Positions 1-10,163 of a DNA stretch of 64,000 bases are shown piece after piece. A program made the position numbers and the translations under genes. The stretch is from Ruminococcus sp. (GTDB lineage Bacteria; Bacillota; Clostridia; Oscillospirales; Ruminococcaceae): positions 1 to 64,000 of the forward strand of contig JAJQIB010000008.1 of the NCBI GenBank assembly GCA_021199375.1. Direction: 5' to 3'. Under the pieces are notes generated by a model. That model ran no database searches and was not told where the DNA came from. It worked only from the letters and a program-made list of their open reading frames with translations. Position 1 is the stretch's first letter. Each line of letters opens with the position of its first letter.

Positions 1-41
1 GGGGGCGGGGGGGGGGGGGGGGCCCCCCCCCCCCCCCCCCC
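1..41. other. G-run then C-run at window edge, probable assembly artefact
   Basis: The window opens with about 22 bases that are almost all G, then about 19 C. This is unlike anything else in the window and sits exactly at the edge. It is a perfect self-complementary low-complexity block, typical of contig-end or sequencing artefacts. I treat it as non-biological. Confidence 0.7.
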
Positions 42-95
42 ACCACACTGAAACCTGGGATGGATCCGCCTATCAGGCGGGGACATCATGTATTT

Positions 96-124
96 ATTAT
101 AACACAACTGCGTCCGAAATGCAA
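96..124 (-). promoter_or_regulatory. sigma-A type promoter pointing off the left edge
   Basis: On the minus strand, TTGCAT, a 17-base spacer and TATAAT read toward coordinate 1. The roughly 50 bases downstream contain a 6-bp inverted repeat (CCGCCT/AGGCGG, 67-81) and no start codon with a ribosome binding site. The transcribed gene, if any, is lost beyond the edge and may be a structured RNA. Confidence 0.5.
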
Positions 125-137
125 GTGTCGAACGCAG
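108..137. terminator. bidirectional terminator after uvrA
   Basis: A 9-bp GC-rich stem (CTGCGTCCG with CGAACGCAG, one G-U pair) lies just past the uvrA stop. On the plus strand it is followed by a T run; on the minus strand by TTGTGTT. It overlaps the outward-facing promoter. Confidence 0.5.
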
Positions 138-144
138 TAATTTT

Positions 145-2970
145 TTAAAGCATTTTCTTTAAATACTGTCCTGTGTAGGAGCTTTCATTTTGTGCTACCT
201 GCTCAGGTGTGCCTGTGCAAACTACCTCTCCGCCGCCATCGCCGCCTTCAGGTCCTAGATCTATAATATAGTCGGCTGATTTTACAACATCAAGATTATG
301 TTCGATAACAAGCACTGTGTTTCCACCATCAGCAAGCTTTTGCAGCACTTCAATTAGCTTATGAACATCTGCGGTGTGCAATCCTGTTGTTGGCTCGTCT
401 AAAATATAAAAGGTCTTGCCTGTAGCTCGTTTTGAAAGCTCAGTTGCAAGCTTTACACGCTGTGCCTCACCACCCGAAAGAGTTGTGGCAGGCTGTCCGA
501 TCTTAACATAGCCTAAGCCCACCTCTACAAGAGTGTCCATCTTTCGCTTTATCTTTGGTAAATTTTCAAAGAAGCGTGCGCCCTCCTCTACTGTCATTTC
601 AAGAACATCATGTATCGATTTGCCTTTATATTTCACCTCTAGCGTTTCACGGTTATAGCGCTTGCCTCCACATACCTCGCAAGGCACATAGATATCAGGC
701 AAAAAATGCATCTCAATTTTTAGTATTCCATCACCCTCACAGGCTTCACACCGTCCGCCCTTTACGTTAAAGGAAAATCTTCCGGCATTGTATCCTCTTG
801 CCTTTGCATCTGATGTGCTTGCAAAAAGCTCTCGAATGTCTGAGAAAACTCCTGTATAGGTTGCAGGATTAGATCTTGGAGTTCTGCCGATAGGCGACTG
901 GTCGATATGAATCACCTTGTCAAGATATTCAAGTCCCTCCATTGAGTCAAATTTTCCTGCTCGTGTTCGAGCATGATTTAGCCTTGCTGAAAGCTCCTTA
1001 CTTATTATATCATTTACAAGCGAGGATTTTCCAGATCCCGATACTCCTGTGACACAGGTGAATGTTCCAAGTGGAATAGATACATCGATACTTTTAAGAT
1101 TGTTTTCTCTGGCACCATGTACCGTAAGAAAATTTCCATTGCCCTCACGTCTAACCTTTGGCACAGGCACCTTAAGCTCACCCGAAAGATATTTGCCCGT
1201 CCAAGATCTATCACATTTCATAACATCCTCAATTGTACCTGCACAGACAATTTCACCACCATGAACGCCCGCTCCGGGTCCTACATCAACAATATAATCG
1301 GCGGCTCGCATGGTATCCTCGTCATGCTCAACAACAATAAGCGTGTTGCCTAAATCTCTCAATCGCTTTAGTGTAGCAATAAGCTTGTCATTGTCACGCT
1401 GATGCAAACCTATCGATGGCTCATCAAGGATATACAACACTCCCACAAGTGACGAGCCTATTTGTGTTGCTAGGCGTATTCGCTGGCTTTCACCGCCTGA
1501 AAGTGTTCCGCTTGAGCGTGCAAGAGTTAGGTATTCGAGTCCTACGCTTTTTAAAAAGCCTAAACGCTCCTTTATTTCCTTAATGATACGCTCACCTATG
1601 ATTTTATCCCTAGTTGAAAGCTCTAAGTTATCAAAAAAGTCTAGCGCCTGTGTTACCGATAGTTCTGTTAATTCATGAATATTTAATCCTCCGACAGTTA
1701 CAGCAAGGCTTTCCTTTTTTAGCCTATGTCCGTGGCAATCGGGACACGGATATTCACTCATATAGGATTCAAGCTCGGCTTTTGCAACCTCAGTGGCATT
1801 TTCCTTATTGTAGCGACGCTCCAAATTATTTATTATTCCCTCAAAGGGAGCATTAAAAATGTCGCCAAACCAGCCAACTCCCCTTCTTAGATTTAGCTTT
1901 TGACCTTGTGTGCCGTAAAGGAAAATATCAAGCTCATCCGGGTCAAGATCTTTAACAGGCGTATCAAGCGAAATACCGTATTGCTCGCTAATAGCTTGGT
2001 AATAGTTCATTGCAATTGAATCATCTGTAAGGGTATTCCATCCACTTGCTTTTATTGCGCCCTCACGAATAGAAAGGCTTTTGTCGGGGATTACAAGGTC
2101 GGGATCTACTTTTTTGAAGACTCCTAAGCCTGTACATGTAGGACACGCACCGAACGGATTGTTAAACGAGAAAACTCTCGGCTGAAGCTCTGGAAGAGAT
2201 ACTCCGTGCTCGGGGCAAGCGTAATTTGTTGAAAAAACCATTTCCTCGCCATCTATAACATCAACGACGATAAGTCCGCCGGTAAGCGAGTTTATAATCT
2301 CAATCGAATCGGTAAGACGACTTTTTATTCCGTCCTTTATTACAAGTCGGTCAACTACTATTTCGATTATATGCTTTTTGTTCTTGTCAAGCTTTATTTC
2401 CTCTGAAAGGTCATACACCTCGCCGTCTATTTTTACTCTTACATAGCCTGATTTACGAGCCTTATCAAGCTCACGCTTATGCTCTCCCTTTCTTCCCTGA
2501 ACAATAGGCGCTAAAAGCTGAATTTTGGTGCGTTCAGGCAAGGACATAACCTTATCTACAATTTGATCTACAGTCTGCTGACGTATTTCACGCCCACAGA
2601 TTGGGCAATGTGGCACACCTATTCTTGCGTATAGCAAGCGCAGATAGTCGTAAATCTCTGTAACGGTACCTACTGTGGAGCGTGGATTTTTAGATGTAGT
2701 CTTTTGATCTATTGATATAGCTGGTGAAAGCCCTTCGATAGAATCCACATCAGGCTTTTCCATCTGACCTAAAAATTGTCTTGCATAGGATGAGAGTGAT
2801 TCCATATAGCGTCTTTGTCCATCTGCAAAAATCGTATCAAATGCAAGAGAGGACTTGCCTGATCCCGACAAGCCTGTCATGACAATAAGCTTGTCACGTG
2901 GAATTGTCACATCTACATTTTTAAGATTGTGTTCTCTTGCACCTTTAATTACTATTTTATTGTTTTGCAT
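145..2970 (-). CDS. uvrA: excinuclease ABC subunit A (UvrA)
   Basis: Damage-recognition ATPase of nucleotide excision repair. It dimerises, loads UvrB on lesions and then leaves. At 941 residues it has the normal family length. Two ABC modules are visible: the first Walker [10 protein letters not shown] at residues 33-41 and a second GVSGSGKSS in the C-terminal half. Each is paired with an LSGGE signature ([29 protein letters not shown]) and a Walker B ending ILDEP. Zinc-finger cysteine pairs CPICG, CPTC, CPDC and CEACEG/CEVCGG are present. The start overlaps the end of the upstream DUF3795 gene by 14 bases with only a weak AAAGAAG site, so translation is probably coupled and transcription probably comes from the LexA-boxed promoter at 3459-3487. 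Confidence 0.97.
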   Translation of the reverse strand: MQNNKIVIKGAREHNLKNVDVTIPRDKLIVMTGLSGSGKSSLAFDTIFADGQRRYMESLSSYARQFLGQMEKPDVDSIEGLSPAISIDQKTTSKNPRSTVGTVTEIYDYLRLLYARIGVPHCPICGREIRQQTVDQIVDKVMSLPERTKIQLLAPIVQGRKGEHKRELDKARKSGYVRVKIDGEVYDLSEEIKLDKNKKHIIEIVVDRLVIKDGIKSRLTDSIEIINSLTGGLIVVDVIDGEEMVFSTNYACPEHGVSLPELQPRVFSFNNPFGACPTCTGLGVFKKVDPDLVIPDKSLSIREGAIKASGWNTLTDDSIAMNYYQAISEQYGISLDTPVKDLDPDELDIFLYGTQGQKLNLRRGVGWFGDIFNAPFEGIINNLERRYNKENATEVAKAELESYMSEYPCPDCHGHRLKKESLAVTVGGLNIHELTELSVTQALDFFDNLELSTRDKIIGERIIKEIKERLGFLKSVGLEYLTLARSSGTLSGGESQRIRLATQIGSSLVGVLYILDEPSIGLHQRDNDKLIATLKRLRDLGNTLIVVEHDEDTMRAADYIVDVGPGAGVHGGEIVCAGTIEDVMKCDRSWTGKYLSGELKVPVPKVRREGNGNFLTVHGARENNLKSIDVSIPLGTFTCVTGVSGSGKSSLVNDIISKELSARLNHARTRAGKFDSMEGLEYLDKVIHIDQSPIGRTPRSNPATYTGVFSDIRELFASTSDAKARGYNAGRFSFNVKGGRCEACEGDGILKIEMHFLPDIYVPCEVCGGKRYNRETLEVKYKGKSIHDVLEMTVEEGARFFENLPKIKRKMDTLVEVGLGYVKIGQPATTLSGGEAQRVKLATELSKRATGKTFYILDEPTTGLHTADVHKLIEVLQKLADGGNTVLVIEHNLDVVKSADYIIDLGPEGGDGGGEVVCTGTPEQVAQNESSYTGQYLKKML

Positions 2971-3412
2971 CTTCTTTCAAATTCCCTTTCATTAAAAGTT
3001 CTATAACTTCATCTTCTGTGTTAAATCCGTCATAATCTCCTGTGTAATTCACTGGATCACTCTGATATAAAATTCCCTTTTCTTCGTTTTTCACAATGCA
3101 TTCAGCAAGACTATGTAAACCTATTATCTTTGCATATCTTACAAATGCAACAAGCCTCACTCCATGCTGTGAAACATCGTGCATATCTTTTTCGCAAGGG
3201 AAATCTTGACATTCCCAACATCCGCTTATTTTCTTATTATCACAGCACATACGCTGATAACAACAGCATCCAAGCTCGTCTTTTTTACTGAAATTACATC
3301 CCTTGCAATGACTCCTTTCACTGCACAGCTCACAGATCAGTCCGCAAGGCGCAATGCTTTTTTCAACCTTTTCGGTTTTGTCTGAAATCATCATGTACTC
3401 TTCATATTCCAT
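2957..3412 (-). CDS. DUF3795 cysteine-rich protein
   Basis: This 151-residue protein of unknown function matches the DUF3795 pattern: an N-terminal CGLICELC pair, HCKGC, a [10 protein letters not shown] cluster and CWEC...FPC. About a dozen Cys in the first half suggest zinc or iron-sulfur binding. No signal peptide or membrane segment is visible. The start is supported by AGGTGA five bases before the ATG. It is the promoter-proximal gene of the operon that carries uvrA, and the two genes overlap by 14 bases. A LexA-like box lies just upstream, so it is probably damage-inducible. Any repair role is inference from this context only. Confidence 0.8.
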   Translation of the reverse strand: MEYEEYMMISDKTEKVEKSIAPCGLICELCSERSHCKGCNFSKKDELGCCCYQRMCCDNKKISGCWECQDFPCEKDMHDVSQHGVRLVAFVRYAKIIGLHSLAECIVKNEEKGILYQSDPVNYTGDYDGFNTEDEVIELLMKGNLKEDAKQ

Positions 3413-3439
3413 TTTATCACCTGCTAGTTAGATTGCTTC

Positions 3440-3451
3440 GAACATACGTTT
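3440..3451. promoter_or_regulatory. LexA (SOS) box, DUF3795-uvrA operon
   Basis: GAACATACGTTT, preceded by C, matches the Gram-positive LexA consensus CGAAC-N4-GTTYG in both half sites. It lies directly downstream of the -10 element at 3459-3464, where repressor binding would block transcription. Confidence 0.75.
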
Positions 3452-3458
3452 CAGAAAT

Positions 3459-3487
3459 ATTGTAACACAAAAATATTTGTTTGTCGG
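3459..3487 (-). promoter_or_regulatory. promoter of DUF3795-uvrA
   Basis: On the minus strand, CCGACA (weak -35), a 17-base spacer and TACAAT, reading into the DUF3795 gene. Confidence 0.6.
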
Positions 3488-3491
3488 GATT

Positions 3492-5459
3492 TTATTTTTC
3501 GCCTTTTAGCTCTGCTATTTTATCTCTTAAGTAAGCCGCGTGCTCAAACTCTAAAAGTCTTGCTGCTTCCCTCATTTGACGTGACAGCTTATCTATAAGC
3601 TGCTGTGTTTCCGCCTTTGAAAGCTTAGATTTTTGACGAGAAGAATACTCAACTTCCTCTTTAGTCGAAATTTCAATTACATCACGTACATCCTTTACTA
3701 TTGTCTTAGGGGTAATGCCATGCTCCTCGTTAAATTTCATCTGATATTCACGGCGACGATTTGTTTCTCTGATTGCACGCTCCATCGAGCCTGTGACCTC
3801 ATCGGCGTACATGATTACTCTTCCCTCGCTGTTTCGTGCAGCTCTGCCTATAGTCTGTATAAGTGAGCTTTCTGACCTTAAGAAGCCTTCTTTGTCGGCA
3901 TCTAAAATTGCGACAAGTGAAACCTCAGGAATATCCAGTCCTTCACGAAGTAGGTTAATTCCAACTAGCACATCAAACTCACCTAATCTAAGATCTCGAA
4001 TGATTTCCATACGTTCAATGGTATCAATATCGTGATGCATATATCTCACTTTTATATCAAAGCCTTTAAGATATGCTGTCAAATCCTCCGCCATTTTCTT
4101 TGTAAGAGTTGTAACAAGAACACGCTCGCCTTTTTCTATACGAATATTTATCTCACTTAACAGATCTTCAATCTGTCCCTCGGTCGGACGAACATCAATC
4201 TCGGGATCTAAAAGTCCTGTAGGACGAATAAGCTGTTCAACCGTCTGTTTTGAGCGTTCCTTTTCTATAGGACCGGGAGTAGCCGAAACAAATACTGCTT
4301 GATTTATATGACTATAAAACTCATCAAAGGTGAGCGGACGGTTATCAAGTGCGCTGGGCAATCTAAATCCATACTCTATAAGCGTTTCCTTTCTTGCACG
4401 GTCACCTGCATACATTCCACGCACCTGCGGTAAGCTTACATGGCTTTCATCTACCATAAGCAAATAATCATCAGGTAAATGGTCAAGAAGTGTATACGGC
4501 ACCGCCCCTTTAGGTCGGCGTGCAAGTACTCGTGAGTAATTCTCTATACCCGAACAGAAGCCTATTTCTTCAAGCATTTCCATATCGTAATTAGTGCGCT
4601 GCTCAATTCTTTGAGCCTCAACAAGCATATCCCTGCTTTTAAAGTATTTTATACGTTCATCAAGCTCAGCTCGTATATCCTCAATTGCGTCAAGCATCTT
4701 ATCTCTGCCAACTATATAGTGTGAAGCAGGAAAAATTGCGGCATGATTAAGCCTGCACAAAACCTCGCCTGTTACAACGTTAATTTCACTAATACGGTCA
4801 ATTTCATCTCCGAAAAACTCAACACGAAGAGCAGTATCAGTGTTAGCGGCGGGATATATTTCGACAATATCGCCGTGAACACGAAATTTATTTCTTGAAA
4901 AATCTATATCATTTCGCTCGTACTGTATTCCTACAAGCTTCGCTACAAGCTCTTCTCTGGAGATTTCCATTCCCGGACGGATTGATACAACCATCGATTT
5001 ATACTCTTCAGGATCTCCAAGAGAATAGATACACGATACACTTGCAACAATTATAACATCACGTCGTTCTGCTATTGCGGAGGTGGCTGAATGACGCATT
5101 TTATCGATTTCATCATTCACTGAGCTGTCCTTTTCAATATATACATCCTTACTGGGAATATATGCCTCAGGCTGATAATAATCGTAATATGAAACAAAAT
5201 ACTCAACTGCATTGTTTGGAAAAAATTCCTTAAATTCAGAGCAAAGCTGAGCTGCCAAAATCTTATTATGAGCAAGCACAAGTGTTGGACGATTAACCTT
5301 AGCGATGACATTTGCCATTGTAAAGGTCTTACCTGAACCGGTAACTCCGAGCAGAGTTTGCTCCTTCATACCGCTGTTTATCCCTTCGACAAGCTTTTCT
5401 ATAGCCTGCGGTTGGTCGCCGGCGGGCTTGTAATCAGATACCAGCTCGAAATGATCCAT
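3492..5459 (-). CDS. uvrB: excinuclease ABC subunit B (UvrB)
   Basis: DNA helicase-like subunit of nucleotide excision repair. It receives damage from UvrA and recruits UvrC. Visible features are Walker A GVTGSGKT at residues 38-45, the beta-hairpin region [16 protein letters not shown], a DEAH-like DESH box, the C-terminal helicase block with QTIGRAARN, and a C-terminal UVR domain. Length is 655 residues, normal for the family. I choose the ATG at 5459 because GGGAGG sits 8 bases upstream; a GTG nine bases earlier lies inside that site. The gene is monocistronic by its own promoter and carries its own LexA-type box. Confidence 0.97.
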   Translation of the reverse strand: MDHFELVSDYKPAGDQPQAIEKLVEGINSGMKEQTLLGVTGSGKTFTMANVIAKVNRPTLVLAHNKILAAQLCSEFKEFFPNNAVEYFVSYYDYYQPEAYIPSKDVYIEKDSSVNDEIDKMRHSATSAIAERRDVIIVASVSCIYSLGDPEEYKSMVVSIRPGMEISREELVAKLVGIQYERNDIDFSRNKFRVHGDIVEIYPAANTDTALRVEFFGDEIDRISEINVVTGEVLCRLNHAAIFPASHYIVGRDKMLDAIEDIRAELDERIKYFKSRDMLVEAQRIEQRTNYDMEMLEEIGFCSGIENYSRVLARRPKGAVPYTLLDHLPDDYLLMVDESHVSLPQVRGMYAGDRARKETLIEYGFRLPSALDNRPLTFDEFYSHINQAVFVSATPGPIEKERSKQTVEQLIRPTGLLDPEIDVRPTEGQIEDLLSEINIRIEKGERVLVTTLTKKMAEDLTAYLKGFDIKVRYMHHDIDTIERMEIIRDLRLGEFDVLVGINLLREGLDIPEVSLVAILDADKEGFLRSESSLIQTIGRAARNSEGRVIMYADEVTGSMERAIRETNRRREYQMKFNEEHGITPKTIVKDVRDVIEISTKEEVEYSSRQKSKLSKAETQQLIDKLSRQMREAARLLEFEHAAYLRDKIAELKGEK

Positions 5460-5478
5460 TGTATACACCTCCCATATA

Positions 5479-5490
5479 AAACATATGTTC
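5479..5490. promoter_or_regulatory. LexA (SOS) box at uvrB
   Basis: On the minus strand GAACATATGTTT fits GAAC-N4-GTTY. It begins three bases downstream of the uvrB -10 element, the same arrangement as at the DUF3795-uvrA promoter. Confidence 0.75.
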
Positions 5491-5492
5491 TA

Positions 5493-5521
5493 ATTATACA
5501 ATAATTCTTTAGAAATGTCAA
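5493..5521 (-). promoter_or_regulatory. uvrB promoter
   Basis: Perfect consensus on the minus strand: TTGACA, 17 bases, TATAAT, just upstream of the LexA box. Confidence 0.85.
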
Positions 5522-5624
5522 TAGCTTTTTTCACAAAAAACTGTTACAATAATTTTAAAATAGCGATTTAAATCGGAGAGCTGTATACAAATCGATATTT
5601 CTTTATTATAACAGGAGAAAAATA

Positions 5625-6599
5625 ATGAGAGAATTTGTAATTGGCAAAAATGATGCAGGTCAACGCGCGGATAAGTTTTTATCAAAGGCTTGTCCGCTTC
5701 TTCCTAAAAGCATGATGTATAAGTACATTCGAAAGAAAAGAATAAAATGCAATGGTAAACGACTTGAGATAAGCCAAAGGCTTAACGAGGGTGATGTCAT
5801 TTCACTTTATATAAACGATGAGTTTTTTGCACAGAATAGTGATGAAAATGCTTTTCTTGCCGCTCCTGAAAGAATAAATGTGATTTATGAGGATGAAAAT
5901 ATAATTATTGTCGATAAGCCATGCGGTCTAGTCGTGCATGAGGATGAAAGCGGGACTCCTGATACTCTTATAAATCGCATATTGCATTATCTTTATAATA
6001 AAGGCGAATACAATCCTTCAAGAGAGCTTAGCTTTACTCCTTCACTTTGCAATAGAATAGACAGAAACACCCAGGGGCTTGTCGTTTGTGCAAAAACTGC
6101 ACAGTCGCTTAGGATTCTTAACCAAAAAATCAAGGACAGAGAAATTCACAAGGAATATCTTTGTATAGCTATTGGAATACCCAATAAAACAGGGGCTAGA
6201 TTAACAGCATATCATAGTCGTGATGAAAAGACAAAAAAAGTTAGAGTGTGGGATGAGAAAAACGACTTTAACAAAACCATGATTACAGAATATGAGGTGT
6301 TAGCAGAGGATAAAGCAAGAAACCTTGCCTTGCTTAAAGTAAATCTTGTGACGGGGCGTACACATCAAATTCGTGCACATTTAGCGCATGAAGGCTATCC
6401 TCTACTAGGAGACGGCAAGTATGGAATAAATGCCATCAACCGTACGTATAATGTAAAAACCCAAGCGCTTTGCGCATACAAGCTAACATTTGATTTTTCA
6501 ACAGACGCCGGAGAGCTTCAATACCTTAATCACAAAAGCTTTAATACCGACAATGCATGGTTTGTAAAAGAATTTTTTCCAAGCATTTATCAATTCTGA
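5625..6599 (+). CDS. RluA-family 23S rRNA/tRNA pseudouridine synthase
   Basis: Converts specific uridines to pseudouridine in rRNA or tRNA. The 324-residue protein has an N-terminal S4-type RNA-binding segment (about residues 12-65), then the RluA catalytic fold with NRIDRNTQGLVV, which holds the catalytic Asp in the RxD motif, and the later block TGRTHQIRAHLAHEGYPLLGDGKYG. The ATG is preceded by AGGAGAAAAATA. It lies alone between uvrB (divergent) and the PHP gene. RluA paralogues are hard to separate by eye, so the modified position is not assigned. Confidence 0.92.
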   Translation: MREFVIGKNDAGQRADKFLSKACPLLPKSMMYKYIRKKRIKCNGKRLEISQRLNEGDVISLYINDEFFAQNSDENAFLAAPERINVIYEDENIIIVDKPCGLVVHEDESGTPDTLINRILHYLYNKGEYNPSRELSFTPSLCNRIDRNTQGLVVCAKTAQSLRILNQKIKDREIHKEYLCIAIGIPNKTGARLTAYHSRDEKTKKVRVWDEKNDFNKTMITEYEVLAEDKARNLALLKVNLVTGRTHQIRAHLAHEGYPLLGDGKYGINAINRTYNVKTQALCAYKLTFDFSTDAGELQYLNHKSFNTDNAWFVKEFFPSIYQF

Positions 6600-6705
6600 A
6601 AAGGTTGAATTGTAAACATCATTTTAATAAAATATTTATTTTTTGTCGAATTGCACAACTTTTCTAAAAGTTTGGTGATAATCTTTTCAAATCAGTCAAA
6701 AAAGC

Positions 6706-6734
6706 TTGCAATGTGGGCTAAAATGTGCTATAAT
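6706..6734 (+). promoter_or_regulatory. promoter upstream of the PHP gene
   Basis: TTGCAA, 17 bases, TATAAT, about 70 bases upstream of the coding start. Confidence 0.75.
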
Positions 6735-6802
6735 AGTATTGCTTTTTTAAAGAGCTAGTACAAGACTTAAAAAAAGCTATGAAAAAATGGAGGAATACGC
6801 AT

Positions 6803-7681
6803 ATGATTGGCGATTTACATTGTCACACAACGCTGTCAGACGGCTCTCTCGGAATTGAAGAGGTAATATTGCAAGCAAAGAGAATGAACCTTGACTATCT
6901 TGCAATTACAGACCATGATACTCTTTCGTCCTCAAATCGTGCCCACATCCTAGGAGAACGTTATGGGGTAAATATTATACCGGCAGTAGAGCTATCTGCT
7001 TGGGACAAAAAAAGAAATGAAAAGGTGCATATTTTATGCTACGCACCTCAGAAGCCTGATAGACTTGAAGGTCTATGCTTAAAATCCTGCTCAATAAGAA
7101 CTGAATGTGCTAAGGATATGATAAACAAGGTCATGGAACGCTATCCGATTCCTCCTGATGCAGTAAGAATGTACACCAAGGGCTCAAAAAGTATATTTAA
7201 GCAGCACATTATGCGCGCGCTTTGCAACTACGGCTATGCTACCGAGCTTTACGGAGAGATTAACAACCGACTATTTTCATATCCAAACGGCGAATGCCTT
7301 GTTACCAGAGAATATCCAGATGTAAACTTTGTGCTTGATTTGATTCACTCATCTAAGGGCGTGGCTGTCATGGCTCATCCGTATCTTTTTGATGGAGGAA
7401 ACAGCGAGCTGCTAGACGAACTGATAGAGGCAAATAAGCTAGATGGAATTGAAGTTTTTCACTACTCTGCAACTGACGAGCAGCAGGAATATCTGCTTGA
7501 AAAATGTGAGGAGCATGGACTTGTTGCTACAGGCGGCTCAGATTTTCACGGACTATATAATAGTGTACCTACCTTTATCGGAAGCTGCTACACAGACGAG
7601 GGCAATATGAAAAAGCTTCTTGATTTGATCTCGCAAAATAAACAAAAGGCAAAAAAGCACACAATTGATACTACTACGTGA
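6803..7681 (+). CDS. PHP domain metal-dependent phosphoesterase
   Basis: This 292-residue PHP-domain hydrolase resembles the TrpH/YciV group (nucleoside 3',5'-bisphosphate or RNA 5' phosphatases). Metal ligands are visible in the N-terminal DLHCHTTLSDG, in AITDHDT, and near the C-terminus in GGSDFHG. HPYLFDG in the middle completes the family pattern. I prefer the ATG at 6803, nine bases after TGGAGG, over one eight codons earlier that has no ribosome binding site. It is probably cotranscribed with the TSCPD gene 33 bases downstream. Exact substrate is unknown. Confidence 0.88.
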   Translation: MIGDLHCHTTLSDGSLGIEEVILQAKRMNLDYLAITDHDTLSSSNRAHILGERYGVNIIPAVELSAWDKKRNEKVHILCYAPQKPDRLEGLCLKSCSIRTECAKDMINKVMERYPIPPDAVRMYTKGSKSIFKQHIMRALCNYGYATELYGEINNRLFSYPNGECLVTREYPDVNFVLDLIHSSKGVAVMAHPYLFDGGNSELLDELIEANKLDGIEVFHYSATDEQQEYLLEKCEEHGLVATGGSDFHGLYNSVPTFIGSCYTDEGNMKKLLDLISQNKQKAKKHTIDTTT

Positions 7682-7714
7682 TAATTAATTGTGATAGAAA
7701 GGAAGTAAGTCTTT

Positions 7715-7969
7715 ATGGGAAAAATATCATACATTCCTAAGGGTGTATGCTCACGTCAAATTGACGTTGAGGTAGAGGATGGAATTGTAAAATACGTAAA
7801 ATTCACAGGCGGATGCAATGGAAACACACAAGGAGTTGCAAAGCTTGCCACAGGTATGAAAGCCGAGGATGTTATACGCTTGCTAAAAGGCACAAACTGC
7901 AATGGAAGAGGTACATCATGTCCTGATCAGCTATCCCGTGCAATTGAGCTTGCTATGGCGGAGGATTAA
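7715..7969 (+). CDS. TIGR03905 family TSCPD domain protein
   Basis: A small 84-residue protein with the TSCPD motif near the C-terminus (GRGTSCPDQLSRAIE) and the TGGCNGNTQG segment typical of the TIGR03905 family. The domain is related to a C-terminal part of class II ribonucleotide reductases, but the stand-alone family has no established function. Three conserved Cys suggest metal binding. The start is supported by AAAGGAAG. It is the last gene before a bidirectional terminator. Confidence 0.85.
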   Translation: MGKISYIPKGVCSRQIDVEVEDGIVKYVKFTGGCNGNTQGVAKLATGMKAEDVIRLLKGTNCNGRGTSCPDQLSRAIELAMAED

Positions 7970-7979
7970 GCCATTAAAT

Positions 7980-8013
7980 AAGCCTGTCACACCTAGATTG
8001 TGGCAGGCTTTTA
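7980..8013. terminator. bidirectional intrinsic terminator
   Basis: AGCCTGTCAC pairs with GTGGCAGGCT across a 9-base loop, followed by TTTT. It separates two convergent genes. Confidence 0.9.
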
Positions 8014-8022
8014 TTATGCATA

Positions 8023-8751
8023 TCAACGCTCTTTTCCATCAAAATACTCAAGCGGGACATTTTCAAAGATGATAGAGCCTGAAAAATCCTCTGCTGCTTT
8101 TATAAGCTCCTCAGAATTCGCTGTCCATGAAATAAAATGTGCATCAATATCCACAGCTGCAAATGCTGCGTCTATAGAAACTGAACGCAAATCCCACGCT
8201 AGGTATTGAGGCTTAGAAATAGTCTTCCACACAGACCTTGCAGATGCAAGCTTGCGTAGAAATTCCTTTTCACCTTTGTATGTCGAGACAAGCTGTCCTC
8301 GTACTATTTCAGGATTAACGGCTCTGAGCTTTTTTAATGATATCGGGTCAAAGCTCTGAACAGCAAAATCGCCGGTATATTTACTTAACAAAAATGCTAA
8401 ACGCTTTTGCGCATCTACTACCTCAGGACAGGATTTAAGCTCAATAAAAAGCATTACTCGACCGTTTACGAGCTTTAGCACTTCGGATAAAAGCGGAATA
8501 TGCTCGCAGGTATCTAAAAGCCTTAAATGCTTAAGGTCTGCGTAGCTTGTCTTAAATATATCAATGCTTTCACCACACATACGCTTGGTATTTGAATCAT
8601 GAAATACTACCATGCGTCTGTCTGCTGTAAAACAAACATCAAGCTCTATTGCAAATCCTAAATCTGCTGCTCGCTCAAATGCAGCAAGCGAATTTTCGGG
8701 AATATTATCATCATGCAAGCCACGATGAGCTATATATCTTGGAAACTCCAT
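8023..8751 (-). CDS. glycerophosphodiester phosphodiesterase
   Basis: Hydrolyses glycerophosphodiesters to glycerol 3-phosphate and an alcohol. The 242-residue TIM-barrel GDPD protein shows the N-terminal AHRGLHDDNIPENSLAAF motif, the metal ligands in ELDVCFTADRRMVVFHD, and ELKS in the middle. No signal peptide is seen, so it is probably cytoplasmic. The ATG at 8751 is chosen because AAGGAG sits ten bases upstream; a GTG nine bases earlier is too close to that site. Confidence 0.9.
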   Translation of the reverse strand: MEFPRYIAHRGLHDDNIPENSLAAFERAADLGFAIELDVCFTADRRMVVFHDSNTKRMCGESIDIFKTSYADLKHLRLLDTCEHIPLLSEVLKLVNGRVMLFIELKSCPEVVDAQKRLAFLLSKYTGDFAVQSFDPISLKKLRAVNPEIVRGQLVSTYKGEKEFLRKLASARSVWKTISKPQYLAWDLRSVSIDAAFAAVDIDAHFISWTANSEELIKAAEDFSGSIIFENVPLEYFDGKER

Positions 8752-8899
8752 GAATCTCACTCTCCTTGATTATGAGTATACAACTTTTCGTGAGATTTGT
8801 CAACAGCTTTTCATCATACATCATAAATTCCGGCTAGATTCAAAGTCTTTTATGTACAATGTTTTTGCTAAATCATTCATTTTGAAGTCTACTTATTTA

Positions 8900-10048
8900 C
8901 TATTTGCCGTTTTTATAATCATACTCCACCAGCTCATCATTATCCATATTGTAGTATATAACATCTCCGGTCAGAGCATTTAAATAGGCGGTTGTATAGT
9001 TGAGGTAAAGACCATTCATATAACCGCCTTCATTTGTTTTTAGCGTAAAGCTCCACATTGGCTCATAGGTGTAGTATTCACCATAATCATCTGATTTGAC
9101 AAGACAGCAATATTTTAACTCACATTCGCTTATATTATATCCTACATTCGGCGCTAATGTATCGGCAAGAAGCTCCTCAGCTTCAGAAAGAGGTATTATC
9201 TTTTTTATCTCTTTTACATCCTCCTGCTTGTAGTAGCATCTATTTTCAAGCTTACGAATATAATCCTTACTGCTCAGAATAACCTCAAAAAAGGATTCAT
9301 GCATATATGAACCGTCCACGTTGGTAAATCCACAATCATCAACCTCAACGCCATCAATAAGGTGAACATAATGCAAAACATATTCGTAATCATTAAAATC
9401 ATCATTCTTAGTGACCAAAATATCAGAAAGCTTTAGCTCCTCACCATCATTAAAAAAGCTCATTAGATTCTCGTCAATGTAGCTTTGTACATAATTAACC
9501 GCATCCTCAATCTTATATTCTTCACCGTCGACCTTATAAGACAATCCGCTCAAATCATCATCTGGGTCTATGATTTTTTCTATAATAATGCTATTATAAT
9601 CAATACTGTTTCCTGAAGATCTTGACACTGTAAAGGTTCCGTTATTGTAGTAGCTAGCTGAAAAATGACCATCCTCATATTCGCCGCTGTATGTAGCCTC
9701 AGAGTCTTGAATATATTCACGCATGCTGTCATCAACATCAACACCTGTAAAAATCTTTACAAGCTCCTTACACCTTTCATACTCCTCATCTCCGACAGCA
9801 TCGGCAGCTCCTTTATATGACTCAAAGGTACAAACGTTTTGTATGTTAGTATTTTTAACATTACAGTCAAAGGTTATATTACTATGCTCAGAAAATTTAT
9901 AGTCCTTCAGCTCTTGCGACACCTCATTAATTGGAAGCTTTTCTGAATTATTCTGATTGATAACGAATCTATAAACGACTAATAAACCGACGACAACTAC
10001 GACTACCGCTAAAGCTGAAATTAGAATAGCTTTTGCTCTTTTGTTCAT
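8900..10048 (-). CDS. membrane-anchored extracellular protein of unknown function
   Basis: I do not recognise this 382-residue protein. It has a short basic N-terminus and one strong hydrophobic segment (about residues 7-31), then a hydrophilic, acidic region likely to lie outside the cell. The C-terminal third has alternating strands ending in NALTGDVIYY, which resembles PepSY/YycI-like folds but is too weak to assign. No lipobox Cys is visible. The ATG is 9 bases downstream of a nine-G tract that has to serve as ribosome binding site, itself preceded by thirteen T. It is monocistronic with its own promoter. Confidence 0.75.
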   Translation of the reverse strand: MNKRAKAILISALAVVVVVVGLLVVYRFVINQNNSEKLPINEVSQELKDYKFSEHSNITFDCNVKNTNIQNVCTFESYKGAADAVGDEEYERCKELVKIFTGVDVDDSMREYIQDSEATYSGEYEDGHFSASYYNNGTFTVSRSSGNSIDYNSIIIEKIIDPDDDLSGLSYKVDGEEYKIEDAVNYVQSYIDENLMSFFNDGEELKLSDILVTKNDDFNDYEYVLHYVHLIDGVEVDDCGFTNVDGSYMHESFFEVILSSKDYIRKLENRCYYKQEDVKEIKKIIPLSEAEELLADTLAPNVGYNISECELKYCCLVKSDDYGEYYTYEPMWSFTLKTNEGGYMNGLYLNYTTAYLNALTGDVIYYNMDNDELVEYDYKNGK

Positions 10049-10057
10049 GGATTTATA

Positions 10058-10079
10058 CCCCCCCCCAAAAAAAAAAAAA
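10058..10079. repeat. T13-G9 homopolymer pair in the leader of the 8900-10048 gene
   Basis: On the minus strand thirteen T are followed by nine G, then nine bases, then the start codon. The G tract takes the Shine-Dalgarno place. Length changes by slipped-strand mispairing would alter ribosome binding. Part of the length could be sequencing error. Confidence 0.7.
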
Positions 10080-10163
10080 TTATGATCCTTTTGAAAAAAT
10101 ACAATCAGTCCATTGGAATCACCACGCTTGTTTTGAATTAATGATTATCCTCATCTATTTTTA

